A stretch of DNA of 64,000 bases from contig NW_004624866.1 in NCBI RefSeq assembly GCF_000247695.1, positions 4,967,615-5,031,614 of the forward strand. Direction: 5' to 3'. This document shows, one piece after another, positions 11,995-24,530 of this stretch; the first letter of the stretch is position 1, and the number at the start of each line of letters is the position of its first letter. The position numbers and the translations under genes are program-made. The stretch comes from Heterocephalus glaber. Lineage: Eukaryota > Chordata > Mammalia > Rodentia > Bathyergidae. Below the pieces are notes generated by a model. That model did not search any database. It saw nothing but the letters and a program-made list of their open reading frames with translations, and was not told the DNA's origin.

Positions 11995-12379
11995 AGCTTG
12001 TGTGATGGAAGATATGGTTGGAGCCATGTTTGGAACCTTACAGCAAGAAATCTCATCTTTTTGTAAGGTATGCAAATCAGATGCTCTTTACGATAATTCC
12101 ATGAACTCACATTGTATTTTGAGATCTAGAACATACTCACATTCCAAGTTGATACTATAATAAAACAAGTTGGCAGACACATTTTTTGGGTTATAATTTG
12201 AGCACTGGTAGGTAATAGGCATGTTTCTTTGATGAAATGCAAATTCATCAACAGAAGGTATCTACTTTATACATAGCTCTAAGAATAATCATGTGTCTGG
12301 AGGCATATATATTTGCATAATTTATCCAAAAACTTAGGATCAGAGAATTTTAGAACAGGAAGAGGTTGCAGAAGGAAAA

Positions 12380-12500
12380 TACTTCCATTTTTCACTTTTA
12401 GATAAATAAAACAGGCCCAAGGACATAAAGGTCATGCCAGTAAATAGTGGTGGAACCGAGGGGACCCAGACTATTCTTTTTTCACCACAACCCATTTGTC
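12380..12500 (-). mobile_element. MIR SINE relic, antisense
   Basis: 'agataaataaaacaggcccaa' followed by 'gtggtggaaccgagggg' is the reversed MIR core and tRNA-related part. Confidence 0.6.
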
Positions 12501-12504
12501 CCTG

Positions 12505-13963
12505 AGTAATTAAGACAGACACACTCACTCACGTGGATGTGGGTACAAGAAAGGATGTGGGGTGTGTATCTTTTAGATCCTGAAAGAGTTTGCCATCTTT
12601 GTGGTTGCTTTGCAGAATAAGGGATCCATTGGAGAATCTGGAGTCTGATTTCTTGCCCATTTCATCATGGGTGTCATTTTTTGTTTGCCTGGCCCATAGT
12701 TCATGTAAGATAATTTATTTATTTGTTTATTTACTTTCTTAGTCATTGTATTAGCCAGAATCTAATCAGTCTACTAAGCTACTTGAATTTTTATGACTGA
12801 TTTTTAAACGTAGAGCTAGTATTAAATAGATGATGCGAGAGCACAGAAACTAGACCCAGAAGCTGGCCACAGCAGGAAGCCACTGTCATCTTTAGGCTAA
12901 AAGAGCAAGGAGGGAAACTTACTGGAGGCTTAGGCTGTAGTCACCTGGCAGGAGCTGGAGCCATAGAGCGCCCGTTTGGTGGGGATGAGAGACATGGAAG
13001 AAACGATGCAGCCTCTGTCAAAGAAGCCACACGACGGGGCAGGAATGGGGAGAAATACCCAGGTTTCTCCCTTCCCACACACTCCTTTCTCCTGTCATTG
13101 GTTGAAATCAGGGGGCAGCCTAGGAAGTGGCCTGAAAACCTAGACCGGTGAGAGAGAGAGCAGCGCATCTGAGGGAGACAGCCAGGACTGGCCCGGCCGT
13201 TTCATATTTAACTGCTGCGTGGAAAACAATGATGAATCACTTTCGTCTGTGAAAGTGGGCTTCTTTCTTACTCCATAAATGGGACTTCATTGCTAAATGG
13301 TACAGGCCACTTACAGTGAACTTTAAAGAAAAGTTCACACTTCTTGTGTGATCTTCTTGTGGAATGAATCTTCCCAAATTAAGATGTGATAGAGCAAGAA
13401 AGAACTCCATCTCTCTTTGCACACTGTTTGCTTTTGGACTTGAGTAAGTTAAACTAAATTTATGAAGCTTATAATTGAGAAATCTAATTACTGGGCAGAG
13501 AAGCAGTTATTTTTGCTTACCTTTGAGTCTGTTCTTGGCATACAGAGTTCCCTAAATTTCATTTCTGTAGAATAAACAACTCTTTATCCTTTAGTTTGGA
13601 ATGGTAAGATTTTATTGAAACTTATACAGACTGATTCAAGTTTTGATCTTTCTAGGAAATTACGGGAAGCTGTGTGGAAACCTAGGCTGAGAATGATGGA
13701 TTTTTTGGCCCTTTCTCTCACCAGCTGTCCTGGACAATGTAATGTGGTCCCTTGGTATTAAGGAGTGGACCTTGTCAAGAGAAAAAAGTAAGGACAGAGC
13801 TGAAGACAGTGATATTCAGTCAAACCACAGGGTGTAGCTGGTTGTAGAAACCAGTCTCTCCACTCCTGGTGAGTCTTCTAACTTAGTAGGTTTACCTGGG
13901 CCAATCACATCTGGATATCACCATCTTTTCTGACTCACTTACCAACCTCATCTTCTTCCTCAG
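12505..13963. other. Intron 2, no recognised feature
   Basis: Non-repetitive-looking sequence with a GC-richer patch at 12930-13200. No exon or named repeat was recognised. Confidence 0.45.
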
Positions 13964-13978
13964 AGTTTGGTCCTTTTT

Positions 13979-14043
13979 TTTGGTCCTGAGGACCTTGCAC
14001 CTGTAAGGCAGGCAGTGGAACCACTGAGCTAAATCCCCGGCCC
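13979..14043 (-). mobile_element. ID SINE, antisense, internally deleted
   Basis: Has the T-run, 'gaggaccttgcacctgtaaggcagg' region and 'ctaaatccccggccc' end but lacks the usual 'ggggatcgaactc' block. Flanked by agtttggtccttttt at 13964-13978 and 14046-14060. Confidence 0.88.
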
Positions 14044-14841
14044 AAAGTTTGGTCCTTTTTTGATCTTATTTCTGAAGCTTGGAGTCAGAACAGAGCATAA
14101 GCCCTAGCCAGGAAGAGCAGCTTTCAGCCCACTCAGATTCACCAAAGACTAGGAAATGGGTGCAGACATGTGGGAAGTGGGGAGGCTGCATCCATTCTGC
14201 TCTATAGCTCTCGGACTGACACCTGCATGCTTTCTAGCAACATTTTGGAGTGGAGGGCTTTCTTTGCTTGCCCTTTGCTGAAGCTCCCTTCCCAGCATAA
14301 CTGTGGGTGCTAAGAATGGATTACTGGTTTCAAAAACATCAGTCCTCTGAGCTGGTCCTTTGGTGGGGTACACCTGGTATGTGCTGATGCTCTGGACTCT
14401 TCTTCCTGTCAAACCTAGTGTGTTACACAAATATTTCTTCTATGGACAATGGCAAGACAAAGCTTGCAACCATCCCCAACACACACTCTCTAATACCTCT
14501 CTAGATTAGAAGACATTACATTAACAAGTCTCAAGGAGAGCCGCACTGTTATCCCCAGAAAACTCCCATAAAAACGCATTCTGGTGTAAGCAGTTGGTGT
14601 TGTCCTGCCTCTGCATAGTTCTGTGCCCTTTTACTTCATGAACCAGGAAAACAATGAGGTGGAATACAGTACTCTTCATTCTAGAAGAGTTTAAGTTCTC
14701 AACTTGACTACACAGAAACCCATCAGGAATTTCACGTGGATTTAACCATGTATACTGAAGGGTTGGAGGGAGGCGCAGGGTGGGGGTAAGACCATGTAAT
14801 GTTCACCTTTTATCACTACAACAAATGTGTGAGATAATCAA

Positions 14842-14935
14842 GGGGCTAGGGATGTAACTCAGTGGTAGAGGATTTCCCTAGCATTTGTGAGGCCATAGAT
14901 GGATATTCAGTACCCTAAAAACAAAATAAAATGAG
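14842..14935 (+). mobile_element. Older ID SINE, sense
   Basis: 'ggggctagggatgtaactcagtggtagagg' with an A-rich tail. It has 'gtggtagag' rather than the younger 'gtggttcc', marking an older subfamily. Confidence 0.75.
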
Positions 14936-14942
14936 GATAAAA

Positions 14943-15262
14943 AGTTTTTTTGGCTCATGGTTTCAGAAGTTGCAGTCCGTGGTCTCCTGGCCCCATTGTT
15001 TATAGGCCTGTGGTGATGCATCACATCATGGTAGCAGTGTGGTGAAGCAAAATCACCTCATGGCCAGGAAATGAGAGGAAGAAGAATGGAATGAGGTACC
15101 TCTGTGCCCTTCAAGGCTGTGCCCCTAATGGCTTACAAACCTGTCTACTAGGGTGCACCTCTCAGAGGTTCCACCATCTCACAGCTGTGCCACCCTGGGG
15201 ACCAGCCCTTAGACTCACAGACCTTTGAGAGACATTTATCCCAATCATAGCAGACCGGAAAT
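14943..15262 (-). mobile_element. MaLR-type LTR, antisense
   Basis: Blocks 'ggctcatggtttcagaag', 'ggcctgtggtgatgca', 'gaggttccaccatctcac' and 'gagagacatttatcccaatcat' follow the order of a reversed rodent MaLR (ERVL-related) LTR. Related to 52127-52500. No internal coding sequence is attached. Confidence 0.65.
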
Positions 15263-16117
15263 AGAAGCTGGAATTAGTGAAAAGGCTAAATTATAGATCC
15301 AATATTAAGGGAATAGTTTTATTGTTTTCTAGTAACAGTAATGACAAGTTGTGTGGTGTGACAACCTGCTTTCAGAATAGATAAGGCTGATGTGTTATCA
15401 ACACTTGGCTTGCATATAGACAGTGCTTTGGAGTTCCTTAAAGGCAGTTCAAGGAATGTTTACGTGTCTGTCTGTAAACTTTCTTGTTTTCTTTAATACT
15501 GTATAATTTTCCTTATTATACACATAAATAGAGTAGAGGTAATTACTTGAACCTGAAGGGATGACATTCAGTGTTTGTACTTTATATGTTGAAAGCATTA
15601 ATTAGGTAGGACCTGCAAAACTTACTTGACAGTTACTGAATCTTCCTGATCATTTCACTAATAGTTTGGATGACAAATCATTCTACTTTTCATTTTATAT
15701 TCTTCCTTGTTGATACAACCTTTCTCCAAGGTTGCAGTTTAATTGCTGTAGCAGTATTTGTTTTGAGAGGAAATATAAACCCAAAGTTGAATATACATTT
15801 TCCTGGGTTGTTAGAATCACTAGAAGTGGTAAACTTTTGTAGTGTTCAATATTCAAAAATTATGATTAATATTTTAAAATCTCCTAAGGAATTTTTTTTA
15901 GCAGTTTCTATTAATACATGGCAAATCGAGCAGCAGTGGAAATGCCTAGTACCTTGTGCAGGTGAATTTATCATTTCCTGGGCTATCTTTTCGAATGCCC
16001 AAGTGCAATTATAAACAACTCAGGTACTGATTGGTTCAGAATCAGACAAGTGGGTAAAATGACCATTGTTATGGCTGTGATGCTTCGTAGTCACTGCTTT
16101 TATTTGACCCCAACCTC

Positions 16118-16143
16118 GTGTGTGTGTGTGTGTGTGTGTGTGT
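16118..16143. repeat. (GT)13 microsatellite
   Basis: Uninterrupted GT run. Confidence 0.95.
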
Positions 16144-16239
16144 TGAGCAGGAGAAAGGAAGGCTTTCAGAAATTTGTGGGTTGTATTCTGTTACCACGAT
16201 AATCTGACATTTTCGTCACTCAAATAGAAACTTTAACCC

Positions 16240-16400
16240 TATTAGCAGTCATTCCCCATCCGCTTCTTCACCTCCTGGCCCTAGGCAACTACTGATATGT
16301 TCTCTGACTATATATTTGTCTTTTCTGAATATTTCATACAAATGCCATCAGACAAAAATCTGTGGTCTTTTGTGACTGGCTTCACAGTTTTCTCTTAACC
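16240..16400 (-). mobile_element. Old L1 3' UTR relic, antisense
   Basis: 'cctggccctaggcaactactgatatg', 'tttcatacaaatgccatcag' and 'tcttttgtgactggcttcac' are the reversed L1 3' region phrases also seen at 55340-55660. Confidence 0.65.
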
Positions 16401-16496
16401 ACCTTGGCAAGTTGCAGCTGTAGCCCCTGCTTGAAATGTGTAGATGTTGGCTGGGGTTTGGAAATGGACTTGCCTTTCCTTGCTGATGTCCAGGAC

Positions 16497-16760
16497 ACAG
16501 TTTTTCTTTTTATTTCAATTTTTATTTTTTTGTTGGTCCATATTTGCGGTACATAAGGATGACATTCCTTGTGTGGAGTTGGCACATGTACATAGCACAT
16601 CTTAATTCTTTTTTCATTCTCTTCTCCTGCCTCCTCCCTCCCTGCATCTTCTGGTCCCCTTCCCTTTTGCAAAAGCTCTGTCTTCCTGTTTTCTATTATC
16701 TATCTTTTATTTTCCTCTGTTTATACTTTGGGTTTCTTATATAAGAGAAACCACAAGATA
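16497..16760 (-). mobile_element. Probable L1 3' end with pyrimidine-rich 3' UTR, antisense
   Basis: T-rich start, 'ggtacataaggatgacattcc' and a C/T-rich stretch resemble the layout of the 3' UTR in the young L1 at 10497 but with low sequence identity. Subfamily not assigned. Confidence 0.45.
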
Positions 16761-17733
16761 ATTAAACTTGTGCGTCTGATTTCATTTAACAGGGTGGTCT
16801 CAAGGTGCACAGGACAGCTTTTCAAGTTGTGGTGTTGAATGGGGTGGCTTATATTTATATTTATTTGGAGCTACAGTCAGATCATAAAGGCGAATCGGTT
16901 CTTTTGGCAAAACTCTTTGACCCGCGTGGAAATCAAAACCCCTGATCCAGGGCCTCCTTGGCATCAGCGACTCCCATCTTTAGAGGGGGATTTATAAATA
17001 CGATGTCATTGACAGGATTAAAGTATCTGAGCAATGGAAGTGGTTACTGACATCATTTTCCATAATTTTTAGTAATAAAAGTGTCTTGGTACTTGCAATT
17101 CAAAATGATTCTTGTATTTTATCTAGATGTTTATAATAATGCAGCTTTGATAATTATATTTCTTCCCTGAGAAATACAACTAAGGCAAAAGCAAAGTGCT
17201 TGCGTCCCAAGCTAAGTACAATATTTAAGGGAATTATTGGGTGTATAGAACTGAACAGTACTCTGTGTGGCAGGTGCTGCTCACTTATATTTGAACACTT
17301 CCCTGGGGGACAAAAGTCAATTATCAACACAGTTGTGTGGAAGAGAAATAGGTCAGCTGCAAACATTTCTTTGCTAATTTCAGAGAGTTTGAGGGTGATT
17401 TAGTTTGGGGATATATTTGATTCTGTAGGTCTTTATGTGTAGAACTCCAGTAGAGAAGGGTGTTTTTCTGGTAATTGGGTTGTCATATTCCTTTACTTTA
17501 ATATCATAAACATATTTCTTTTGATCATGTAAAAGTTAAACCATATGAAATCTTTAAAGAATGATGTCCAATTTGCATTGCAAGAGTAATATGTACTGTG
17601 GGTATTATTAATACTCTGTCTACATTGGTAGAGAAACTGGAAATGCACTATTTCCAAGTATTTTACTTAACTAATAGTTCTGTATAAGATGAATAAAGAA
17701 TATTAATTGTTTTAAAAACCCCCAAAAGCAAGT

Positions 17734-17910
17734 AGTTGGGTGCTGAGGCACATGTCTATAATCCCACCTATTCGGGAGGCTGAGGCAAGAGGATCACAGG
17801 TTCAAGGCTGATCTGGGCAACTTGACATCTTAGTGAGACCTTACCTCAGAATAAAAAATAAAAAGGACTGGAGATGTAGCTCCAGTTTGGCCAACTCCCC
17901 CCCCAAAAAA
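17734..17910 (+). mobile_element. B1/ID dimeric SINE, sense
   Basis: B1-type body (tgaggcacatgtctataatc ... gagaccttacctcag), a short A-rich linker, then an ID start (aggactggagatgtagctcc) that breaks off into C- and A-rich sequence. Confidence 0.65.
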
Positions 17911-17974
17911 GCCCCTCCAAACTCCCAAAACCAAAAAACAAAACAGCAACAAAAAGAAAAGAACATTATCTGTT

Positions 17975-18240
17975 TTTAAAAAAGTGTTTTCTGTGGTACA
18001 ATAGCCCTAAATTTACTATCGTAACCACTTTGAAGTGTAGAGCTCAGGGGTAAGAAGCACATCCATGACTTTTAAAATTTATTTTATTAAAGAAAATCTT
18101 CTGGTGCTAAGAACTGAGCCCAGGGCCTCATGCTTGCTGAGCAATCTCTACCACTGAGCTAAACCTCCAGCTCTTTTTATTGTGTTTTTACTGAGCATGG
18201 CAGGTGATTTGAAAAGACAGTGCAGGTAGGTAAAACACAC
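17975..18240 (-). mobile_element. Old L1 3' relic, antisense, split by an ID
   Basis: 'tctgtggtacaatagccctaaatttactatcgtaacc' and 'gaagtgtagagctcagggg' are reversed L1 3' UTR phrases. Interrupted at about 18090-18174. Confidence 0.5.
18090..18174 (-). mobile_element. Older ID SINE, antisense
   Basis: 'tggtgctaagaactgagccc ... ctctaccactgagctaaacc', the reverse of the older ID type. Confidence 0.75.
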
Positions 18241-19017
18241 AAACACACATCCTGAAACAACCATGATTGTCCATGCCTCCTACCACATCTCTGGCCATGT
18301 TTAAAGCAACAGTACCAACAACAAAAGCCCCAGGCCCTACAGCGCTTCACCACAGAGTAGAATCCGCTGACAAGAAGGTCCTCGGAAGGCAGGAATGGGA
18401 GGGGAGACCCTGCCCCCGCATAACATGCTTTCACCTGCATGACTGTTTTCTTTTTTCTTCCACCATATGAAATTTGAAGTTTCAAGATGATTTGGGTTAA
18501 TGAGCAGCCTACTTTACAAATATAAGTGTTCCCAGGAGTCTTAGAGCTCTGTTCATTCATACATTACTGTAATTTGAATTATTGCTTCTAAGTATGTTCA
18601 TTTTACCATCTTAAAAAAGCTCATCACGACAAAGCTGGCAGCTCTGGCCTCTCTCTCTGTCTCCATGCAGTCTTCCCCACAGGGAGACATCATTCTGACT
18701 ATGCCTCTAGCTATGACTTAGCACGCACACATCGACCTGTGCACGTTGGTGTAGACATGGACAAACTTTGCATCTGCTTTTAGGCTCAGCTGCAGCTGTG
18801 CATAATAGCTTATGTATTTTACTTTTTGCATTTGTAGGCACAGGGCTGGGCAGCTATAAAATAAAGAAGGGAAAGGTGATATTGGGGCCTGGAGAGGGAC
18901 GTTGGCACAGAAGGTGTACACACTGGGTGCCTGTAGAGAAAGACAGTGATTGATGGGGGATGGCTTCCGAAAGGAAGTGGGTGAGGGTCAAAGCTGGTCT
19001 GTTTTATACTCTATTCT

Positions 19018-19330
19018 GGAACTGTATTTGTTAGGAATCTTTTCAGTTGCAAGGAAAGAGAAACTCAGCATAAATTGAATAAAGCAAAATATGGAATTAT
19101 TAGCTCACATAAGTGAAAGTATGGAAGGGGGCTTCATGCTTTAGGTATGGGCTGTTTCAGAGGTCCGTGATTTCATCAGGGCTTCTGCTCCCTTTGTCTG
19201 CGGTTCTCTCTCTGTTTACCTGTCATTGTGTGCAATTCTTTGTGCTGGCTTAGACCTTTGTTTAGCAACCCTCATGGTGGTAGCACTGGCCAGGAGCTCT
19301 GGAGCTCACAGTTATCCACTTTCCTGTCCC
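19018..19330 (+). mobile_element. Ancient repeat-like segment
   Basis: 'ttcagttgcaaggaaagagaaactcagcataaattg' and 'tattagctcacataagtgaaag' match a phrase pattern I associate with a mammalian-wide interspersed repeat. Family not assigned. Confidence 0.4.
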
Positions 19331-19689
19331 TTGGAAGAGACGGCCTCTTTTTTTGTTCGCTCCAGTAGAGTGAAAGGGAGAGGAGGTGCTTTTTTTTTTG
19401 TTTTGGTAGAAAGTTCTCCTATCCCTTGCAGCACAAAAGGAACACACACGTTTCCTGAATCTCACTGGCCTGAAACATCTTAGGAGACAATACTGGGGCC
19501 AGGGCCTGGCCTTAAGCCAGCAGTTGGCCACTCTTAGAGAGGAAGGTGAGGTTAGCCCTGTCCTGGCTGACGATGGAGAACAGTACTCCCTTAGAGAATT
19601 TTGGGCCGGGCAAGAGGGTAGGAAGTTCTCCCTTCCCTGGCTCCTACTTCCGCTAGTTGCCTGTGTTTCAGTCACTCCATGGATTAGAC

Positions 19690-19850
19690 AAGGTTTTTAA
19701 AAAAATTGTAGTAAAATACATATGACATAAAATTTACCATCCTCACTATCTTTTACATAGTTCAGTGACTTTAAAGTCTACTCACATGGTTGTGCTGCCG
19801 CCATTACCACCATTCATCCTAAATAGGATTTCGTAGACTTAACCTGAAAG
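19690..19850 (-). mobile_element. Old L1 3' UTR relic, antisense
   Basis: 'taaaatacatatgacataaaatttaccat', then 'agttcagtgactttaaa' and 'gttgtgctgccgccattaccacc' are typical of reversed old L1 3' UTR. Confidence 0.7.
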
Positions 19851-21327
19851 TCAGAATTGTGGTTGTCAGAATGTTTTTTTGATGAGAAAATATGTAGAAA
19901 GCTTCAAATAACTAACTAGTGGACTTCTAGGACACCGTATAAGTATCGCCACAGATTATTGATAGTCTGAATTAGTATTTCTTGGGCTTCAGGCTTCTGT
20001 TTTCCTTTAGTGCAAAATAAGGGTGAGCTTAGGGTGGAAGAGGTGACCTTTGGGCTTCTATCAAGTTGTACTGCCATAGGACTTCACGTCAGCAACCACA
20101 GATGGTGCGGCCAACTCACTCGTTGTGGTAGAAAACACTGTATTTGGTTGTGCAGGGGTGGAAAGGCTTGATACCTTTTCACACCTCTCATAAATGTCAC
20201 AGCTGACACTTCACAAGATAGGCTAACAAGAGAAAAGCACAACATACTCATTTAATCAGAGTTTTACATGATTTAGGAGCCTTCAGAAATGAAGGCCCAG
20301 AAACCCAGGGGAAAGTGCCTGTTTTTAGGGTTAGATTCTGTGAAGAAAAGACAGCTGTGTGAAACTTGACAGATGCACGAGATCTAATGTCCTGGTTCTT
20401 CTTGGCCTCTCTGTGCATTTCTTCTCTTGGAATGTTGGAGGCCTTGTCTTGATAAGGGGGAGATTTATGGCTTGCATTAGGGGAGAGGGGTTTTAGTTTC
20501 CACAACCTGCTGTGATGAAGAAGAATTTTGGTTTCTATGACTTCACATCATGGGCAGGAGCAAGGAGGACAGGAGGTCAGAAAGACTTTGCTTCTAAGGC
20601 CTTCTGGTGCCCTTTAGTTCAAAGTACTCAGCATACCAAAGCATTATACTTTGGGGTGTCCTGTTCTGTGCCCCACAGTAGCTTTTGTAGAAAGTCTGCT
20701 GAAATGAACTCATAAAACAGGGTCATCCCAAACCTTAAAAACATTGGATGAGAATATTGTTTTATAATGTAATGAAGAGATGATGTGGAGAAGCTTACAG
20801 GAAAGATAATTTGGGATAGAGCTGTAATTTATAACTCAAGCATATGCATGAGGCATGAAAGGATGTGCAGAGAATAGAGGAGGCTGTCAAGAATGAAGTA
20901 TTTGTGAAATGTGGTGAGATGCTTCTCAGATATGCATCCTGGAAGCTATTAAGCGGAAGTCTACTGAGGAGTGGTGTAATAGCTCTTGCTATTATGACTA
21001 TTACAGCCCCAGGAAGAGCAAGTAGCTAATGGAGCTTTAAATCTGCAATAAAGAATAACAAAAGCTGCCATTTTGGAACTTTACTAAAGGTAAGTGAAGC
21101 CACAAGGTTGACTTTCATCATTTGAAAACACTACCTTAGGATCTTTCAATACTGACTTTGCTGTATATATATCTCTCATTTCTTAGGGCCTGACACTTGC
21201 ATACATAGTGCAGCATTGTTGCCTGTTTTCCAATAAATGAGGCCAGGATTTCTGTTTTTAAGTGACCTCAATTGTTTAATGAGTAGTCTGGTAGTCTGGT
21301 GGATGTTTTTGGAATAATAGACCTTTT

Positions 21328-21432
21328 ATTTATTTATTTATTTATTTATTTATTTTTTGGTACTCGGGATTGAACTTGGGACCTTGCACCTATGAGGCAG
21401 GTGTTGGAACCACTGAGCTAAATCCCCGGCCC
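21328..21432 (-). mobile_element. ID SINE, antisense, with TAAA-expanded tail
   Basis: The plus strand starts with a (TTTA)n run, i.e. a TAAA-expanded A-tail, then 'ggtactcgggattgaacttg ... gctaaatccccggcc'. Flanked by tagacctttt at 21318-21327 and 21433-21442. Confidence 0.95.
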
Positions 21433-21472
21433 TAGACCTTTTGTTTTTAAGTTGCCTGGTTATTTTGGAGTG

Positions 21473-21835
21473 TTTGTGCCCCCCCCCCGCCCCCAGTTCA
21501 TAGGTTGAATTCCTGATCAGTGTGATAGCATTTGAAGATGTGATCTTTGGAAGGTAGTTAAATTTAGATGAGTTGATAAGGGTAGGGCCCAAGTGGTGGG
21601 ATTTAGGGCCATTGTAAGAAGAGAGACCAAAGTTTTCTCTCTGCTGTGGGAGAATACAATGAGAGGGCAGCTGTCTGCTAGCCAGGAAGAGAGCCCTCAC
21701 AAAGAACCCAATCTACTGGTATCTTGATCTTGAAATTCCTGGCCTCCAGAGTTGTGCAGAATAAATTCCTGTTGGTTAAGCTACCCATTCTGTGATACTT
21801 TGTTTTCGTAGCTCAAGCTTACTAATACCCTAATA
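21473..21835 (+). mobile_element. MLT1-type MaLR LTR, sense
   Basis: Blocks in MLT1 order: 'cagttcataggttgaattcc', 'gaagatgtgatctttggaag', 'tagatgagttgataagggt', 'gccattgtaagaagag', 'ggcctccagagttgtgcagaataaa' and a 3' end in 'ctaatac'. A long C-run (21480-21495) lies near the left end. Confidence 0.75.
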
Positions 21836-22387
21836 CACTAATACATTTGGTAAACTGGTAGACTTGACTGTTTTCCTTCTAAGTCCCCTTCTATTTAGAA
21901 GCACATAAGCTTTATTCCTTATGTAAACAACTATGTTTATACCCTATCTTATTCTGGAAGTGATCTAAGTTAGCTTCTATGATATCGTGAGTGAACACCA
22001 GAGACTAAAGAGAAAATATGGGTAGGGCAGTGTTGAGTATGTAAAATGTGTGACTGTGAGATCCTGTTCACTTGTTGGACTCTGAACTTTCTAGGAACTA
22101 CCTATAAAGGACAGCAAGGTCATTTACAATGTGCAGTGGTAAAGATAAACTGGTTTTGGAAGAGCAAAAATATTTCCTACACTGAAATTAGAGAGAAACT
22201 TACTTGTTCTCATAGAGTTGACACTATATAAATAGGATAGATGCGGAATAAACAAACTGTCATAATTCTGGAGTTGTGTCTTAAATCCTTTAGTGTACAC
22301 ATAGTGTCTCTTACAATACAGGAGTATGGTTCAGTAAAAACAATTATGTAAGAGCCATTGCTATATGGTTCAGTGTCTGCAATTCTG

Positions 22388-22545
22388 TCTTGGATCATGT
22401 GAGAATCACCAGGGGAGTATTAAAAATCCTTATGCCCAGGACACATTGTGGCCTATTAAAATCAGAATTCCTGGGGTTGGAGGTGAGTGGAACTCCGGCA
22501 TCAATCTTTTTCAAAATTCCAGGTGATGAATGTAGTTCTCTGGTC
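22388..22545 (+). mobile_element. MER5A-type hAT DNA transposon relic
   Basis: 'gagaatcaccaggggagtattaaaaa', 'aaaatcagaattcctggggttggagg', 'ggcatcaa' and 'ttccaggtgatgaatg' follow the order of MER5A, an ancient non-autonomous hAT-Charlie element. Confidence 0.6.
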
Positions 22546-22599
22546 TGATGTAATCCACGGAGAAACTTTAGGGTGGTTCTTTTCAACCAAGATTTATCA

Positions 22600-22800
22600 G
22601 CCAGGATAGTTATGTGATGTTACAGTAATAAGCACACATCTCTAAAACAACAACACAGATTTATTTTTATTCCCCTGTGTGTAACTCTTGGGTTAGCTAG
22701 AAGTCTGCTAACTATTGGTCTCTTTCTAATAACACAGCCACCATCTGGTGTATTACTGTTTAGCTGCAGAAAAAAGAAGGAGAGACATGATGGATCATAT
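22600..22800 (+). mobile_element. Possible ancient repeat relic
   Basis: Weak similarity in wording to the segment at 10070-10440 ('aacacagatttatttttattcccctgtgtg', 'gggttagctagaagtctgc'). Family not assigned. Confidence 0.3.
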
Positions 22801-22802
22801 CC

Positions 22803-22938
22803 TGGAATTTTTTTGTTTGTTTGTTTTGTGAGATAGGGTCTTGAGCTTGCTATGTAGCCCGTTCTGGCCTCAAACTCTCAATCCATCTGCCTCAGCCTCC
22901 CAAGTGCTGGAATACAGGTGTGTATCACCATGCCTGGC
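22803..22938 (-). mobile_element. B1 SINE, antisense
   Basis: (TTTG) and T-rich tail, then 'gagatagggtcttgagcttgc ... cctcccaagtgctgg ... caccatgcctggc'. Confidence 0.88.
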
Positions 22939-23227
22939 TTTCTGTGATGGATCTTAAAATTCTTCCTAGGTAGATGCTAGTATGCTGTACCACTGAATCC
23001 AAAGGATAACTATATATTTTGTTATCACTTAACAGTCCACAGTAACTGAGCATTTCAGGGTGGGTAGATGAGTATTTAAAATGACTTTGGTCTAAGGATA
23101 ATGGATTTGTAAATGGCTCTGCTGTTCTCAACATTTTGGTTTTATTTATGGTTCAGTGTGTCTGCTATAATGATCACCATTTCCTAGGAGGCTCCAAGGA
23201 AAAGTAGAGGGTAGGTAACTTCTTCTT

Positions 23228-23389
23228 TTTTTTTTTTTTTTTGTATCAGGGCCTTCATACTGAGCTACATTTTGAGACAGAGTCCTGATAAATCACTAAA
23301 TTTTGTACAGGCTGAGGCTGAACTTGTGATCCTTGTGCCCCAGTGTCCGGGGTGCTGGCATTCCAGGCCTGTGCCATGAGGCCCAGCAC
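23228..23389 (-). mobile_element. ID/B1 dimeric SINE, antisense
   Basis: T-run and degraded reverse ID (gtatcagggccttcatactgagc) joined to a reverse B1 (gagacagagtcctgataaatc ... aggcctgtgccatgaggc). Confidence 0.7.
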
Positions 23390-24039
23390 TACTTCCACTT
23401 CAAGGGGATGACCAGGAGTAAGCTATTCTTCTGCCCACAACCCAGCGGCCTGAACTTTGTCACAGTGCTACCTCTGTCTTCCAGGGAAGCTGAGAAATGT
23501 TAGCTCTGAGTTGCCGTGTGAAAGCTAAAAATTGGGACAGCTCTATTTCTGGAAGGAAGGAGAGAAAGGGTGTTGGGGCCAGTTAGGCAGACTGTCTCAT
23601 CATGATAATGATTTTCAAAATTTGGTTTTAGCATAGAAATCCTTGCTTCAAATGAAATTGCAGATGTGATTCTTGGCAATCAGCACGTTTAAAGACACTT
23701 TGATGGAGTGGGGGTTATATATGGACCACCTTCCGTCCCAGTTTCCTCCTGATGCTGTTCGCAGCAGTGCTAGAGGCATCTTCACGGAACCTGAGGGCTA
23801 CATGAAGACCACAGATGAAGCTGAACTGAGATGCAGTAGGACACCCTCCCAAAACTCTGAAATGATACTGAAATGATGGAAATGAATGAGCCTTCCTGTC
23901 AGTTCTCTTGTTAGAAACAACAACAATGACGACAAAATGAAACTCAAATCCATCCCTCTCTCTTTCTGCCACCCTATCTGTAGCCTATGGTACCGCTATC
24001 TATTGATTTGCTGAATCTCCTTCCTTTCATTCAACACTG

Positions 24040-24530
24040 GGTCCATTCTCCACACAATTGCCGAGGTAGATTTTTTAGAAAGGACATCAGATTATGTCAT
24101 TCCCCTATTTTAACCTTTCAGTGGATTTCCCTTGGGCATAAAATGTAATCTCAATTTCTTACTGTGATCTGCAAGACTCTGTCATGATTTAAATCCTCTT
24201 AAACTCTCTTATTTCATCTTCACCTTTCAGCTTGTTGTCTTTCCTCCCCTTGTCCCTGGTCTGCCTCTACGCTTTTGTGCTTTGCGCTCCTTTTGGAGTG
24301 CTTTTTTCTTGCCTCTTTATGTGACTGGCTTCTGGTTCTTTACCTACCTTAAACTTCTCTGGCTGCCCTATCTAAGGTCGATACCACCACCCCTTACTCT
24401 CTGTCACATTTTATTACTGTTAGAAATTACCTTATGTGTGTTTTATTTTATTTATTCATTGCTATCAGTTTCCATTGGAATGTCAGGCCCAAAAAGGCAT
24501 ACAGAGGGGCACCCGTGTCCTGGCACGTTC
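24040..24530 (+). mobile_element. L2 LINE 3' region, sense
   Basis: 'gtcattcccctattttaacctttcagtggatttccc', 'aaaatgtaatctcaatttctta', 'gatctgcaagactctgtcatgat', then 'ccttatgtgtgtt' and 'aatgtcaggcccaa' in the L2 order. Confidence 0.8.
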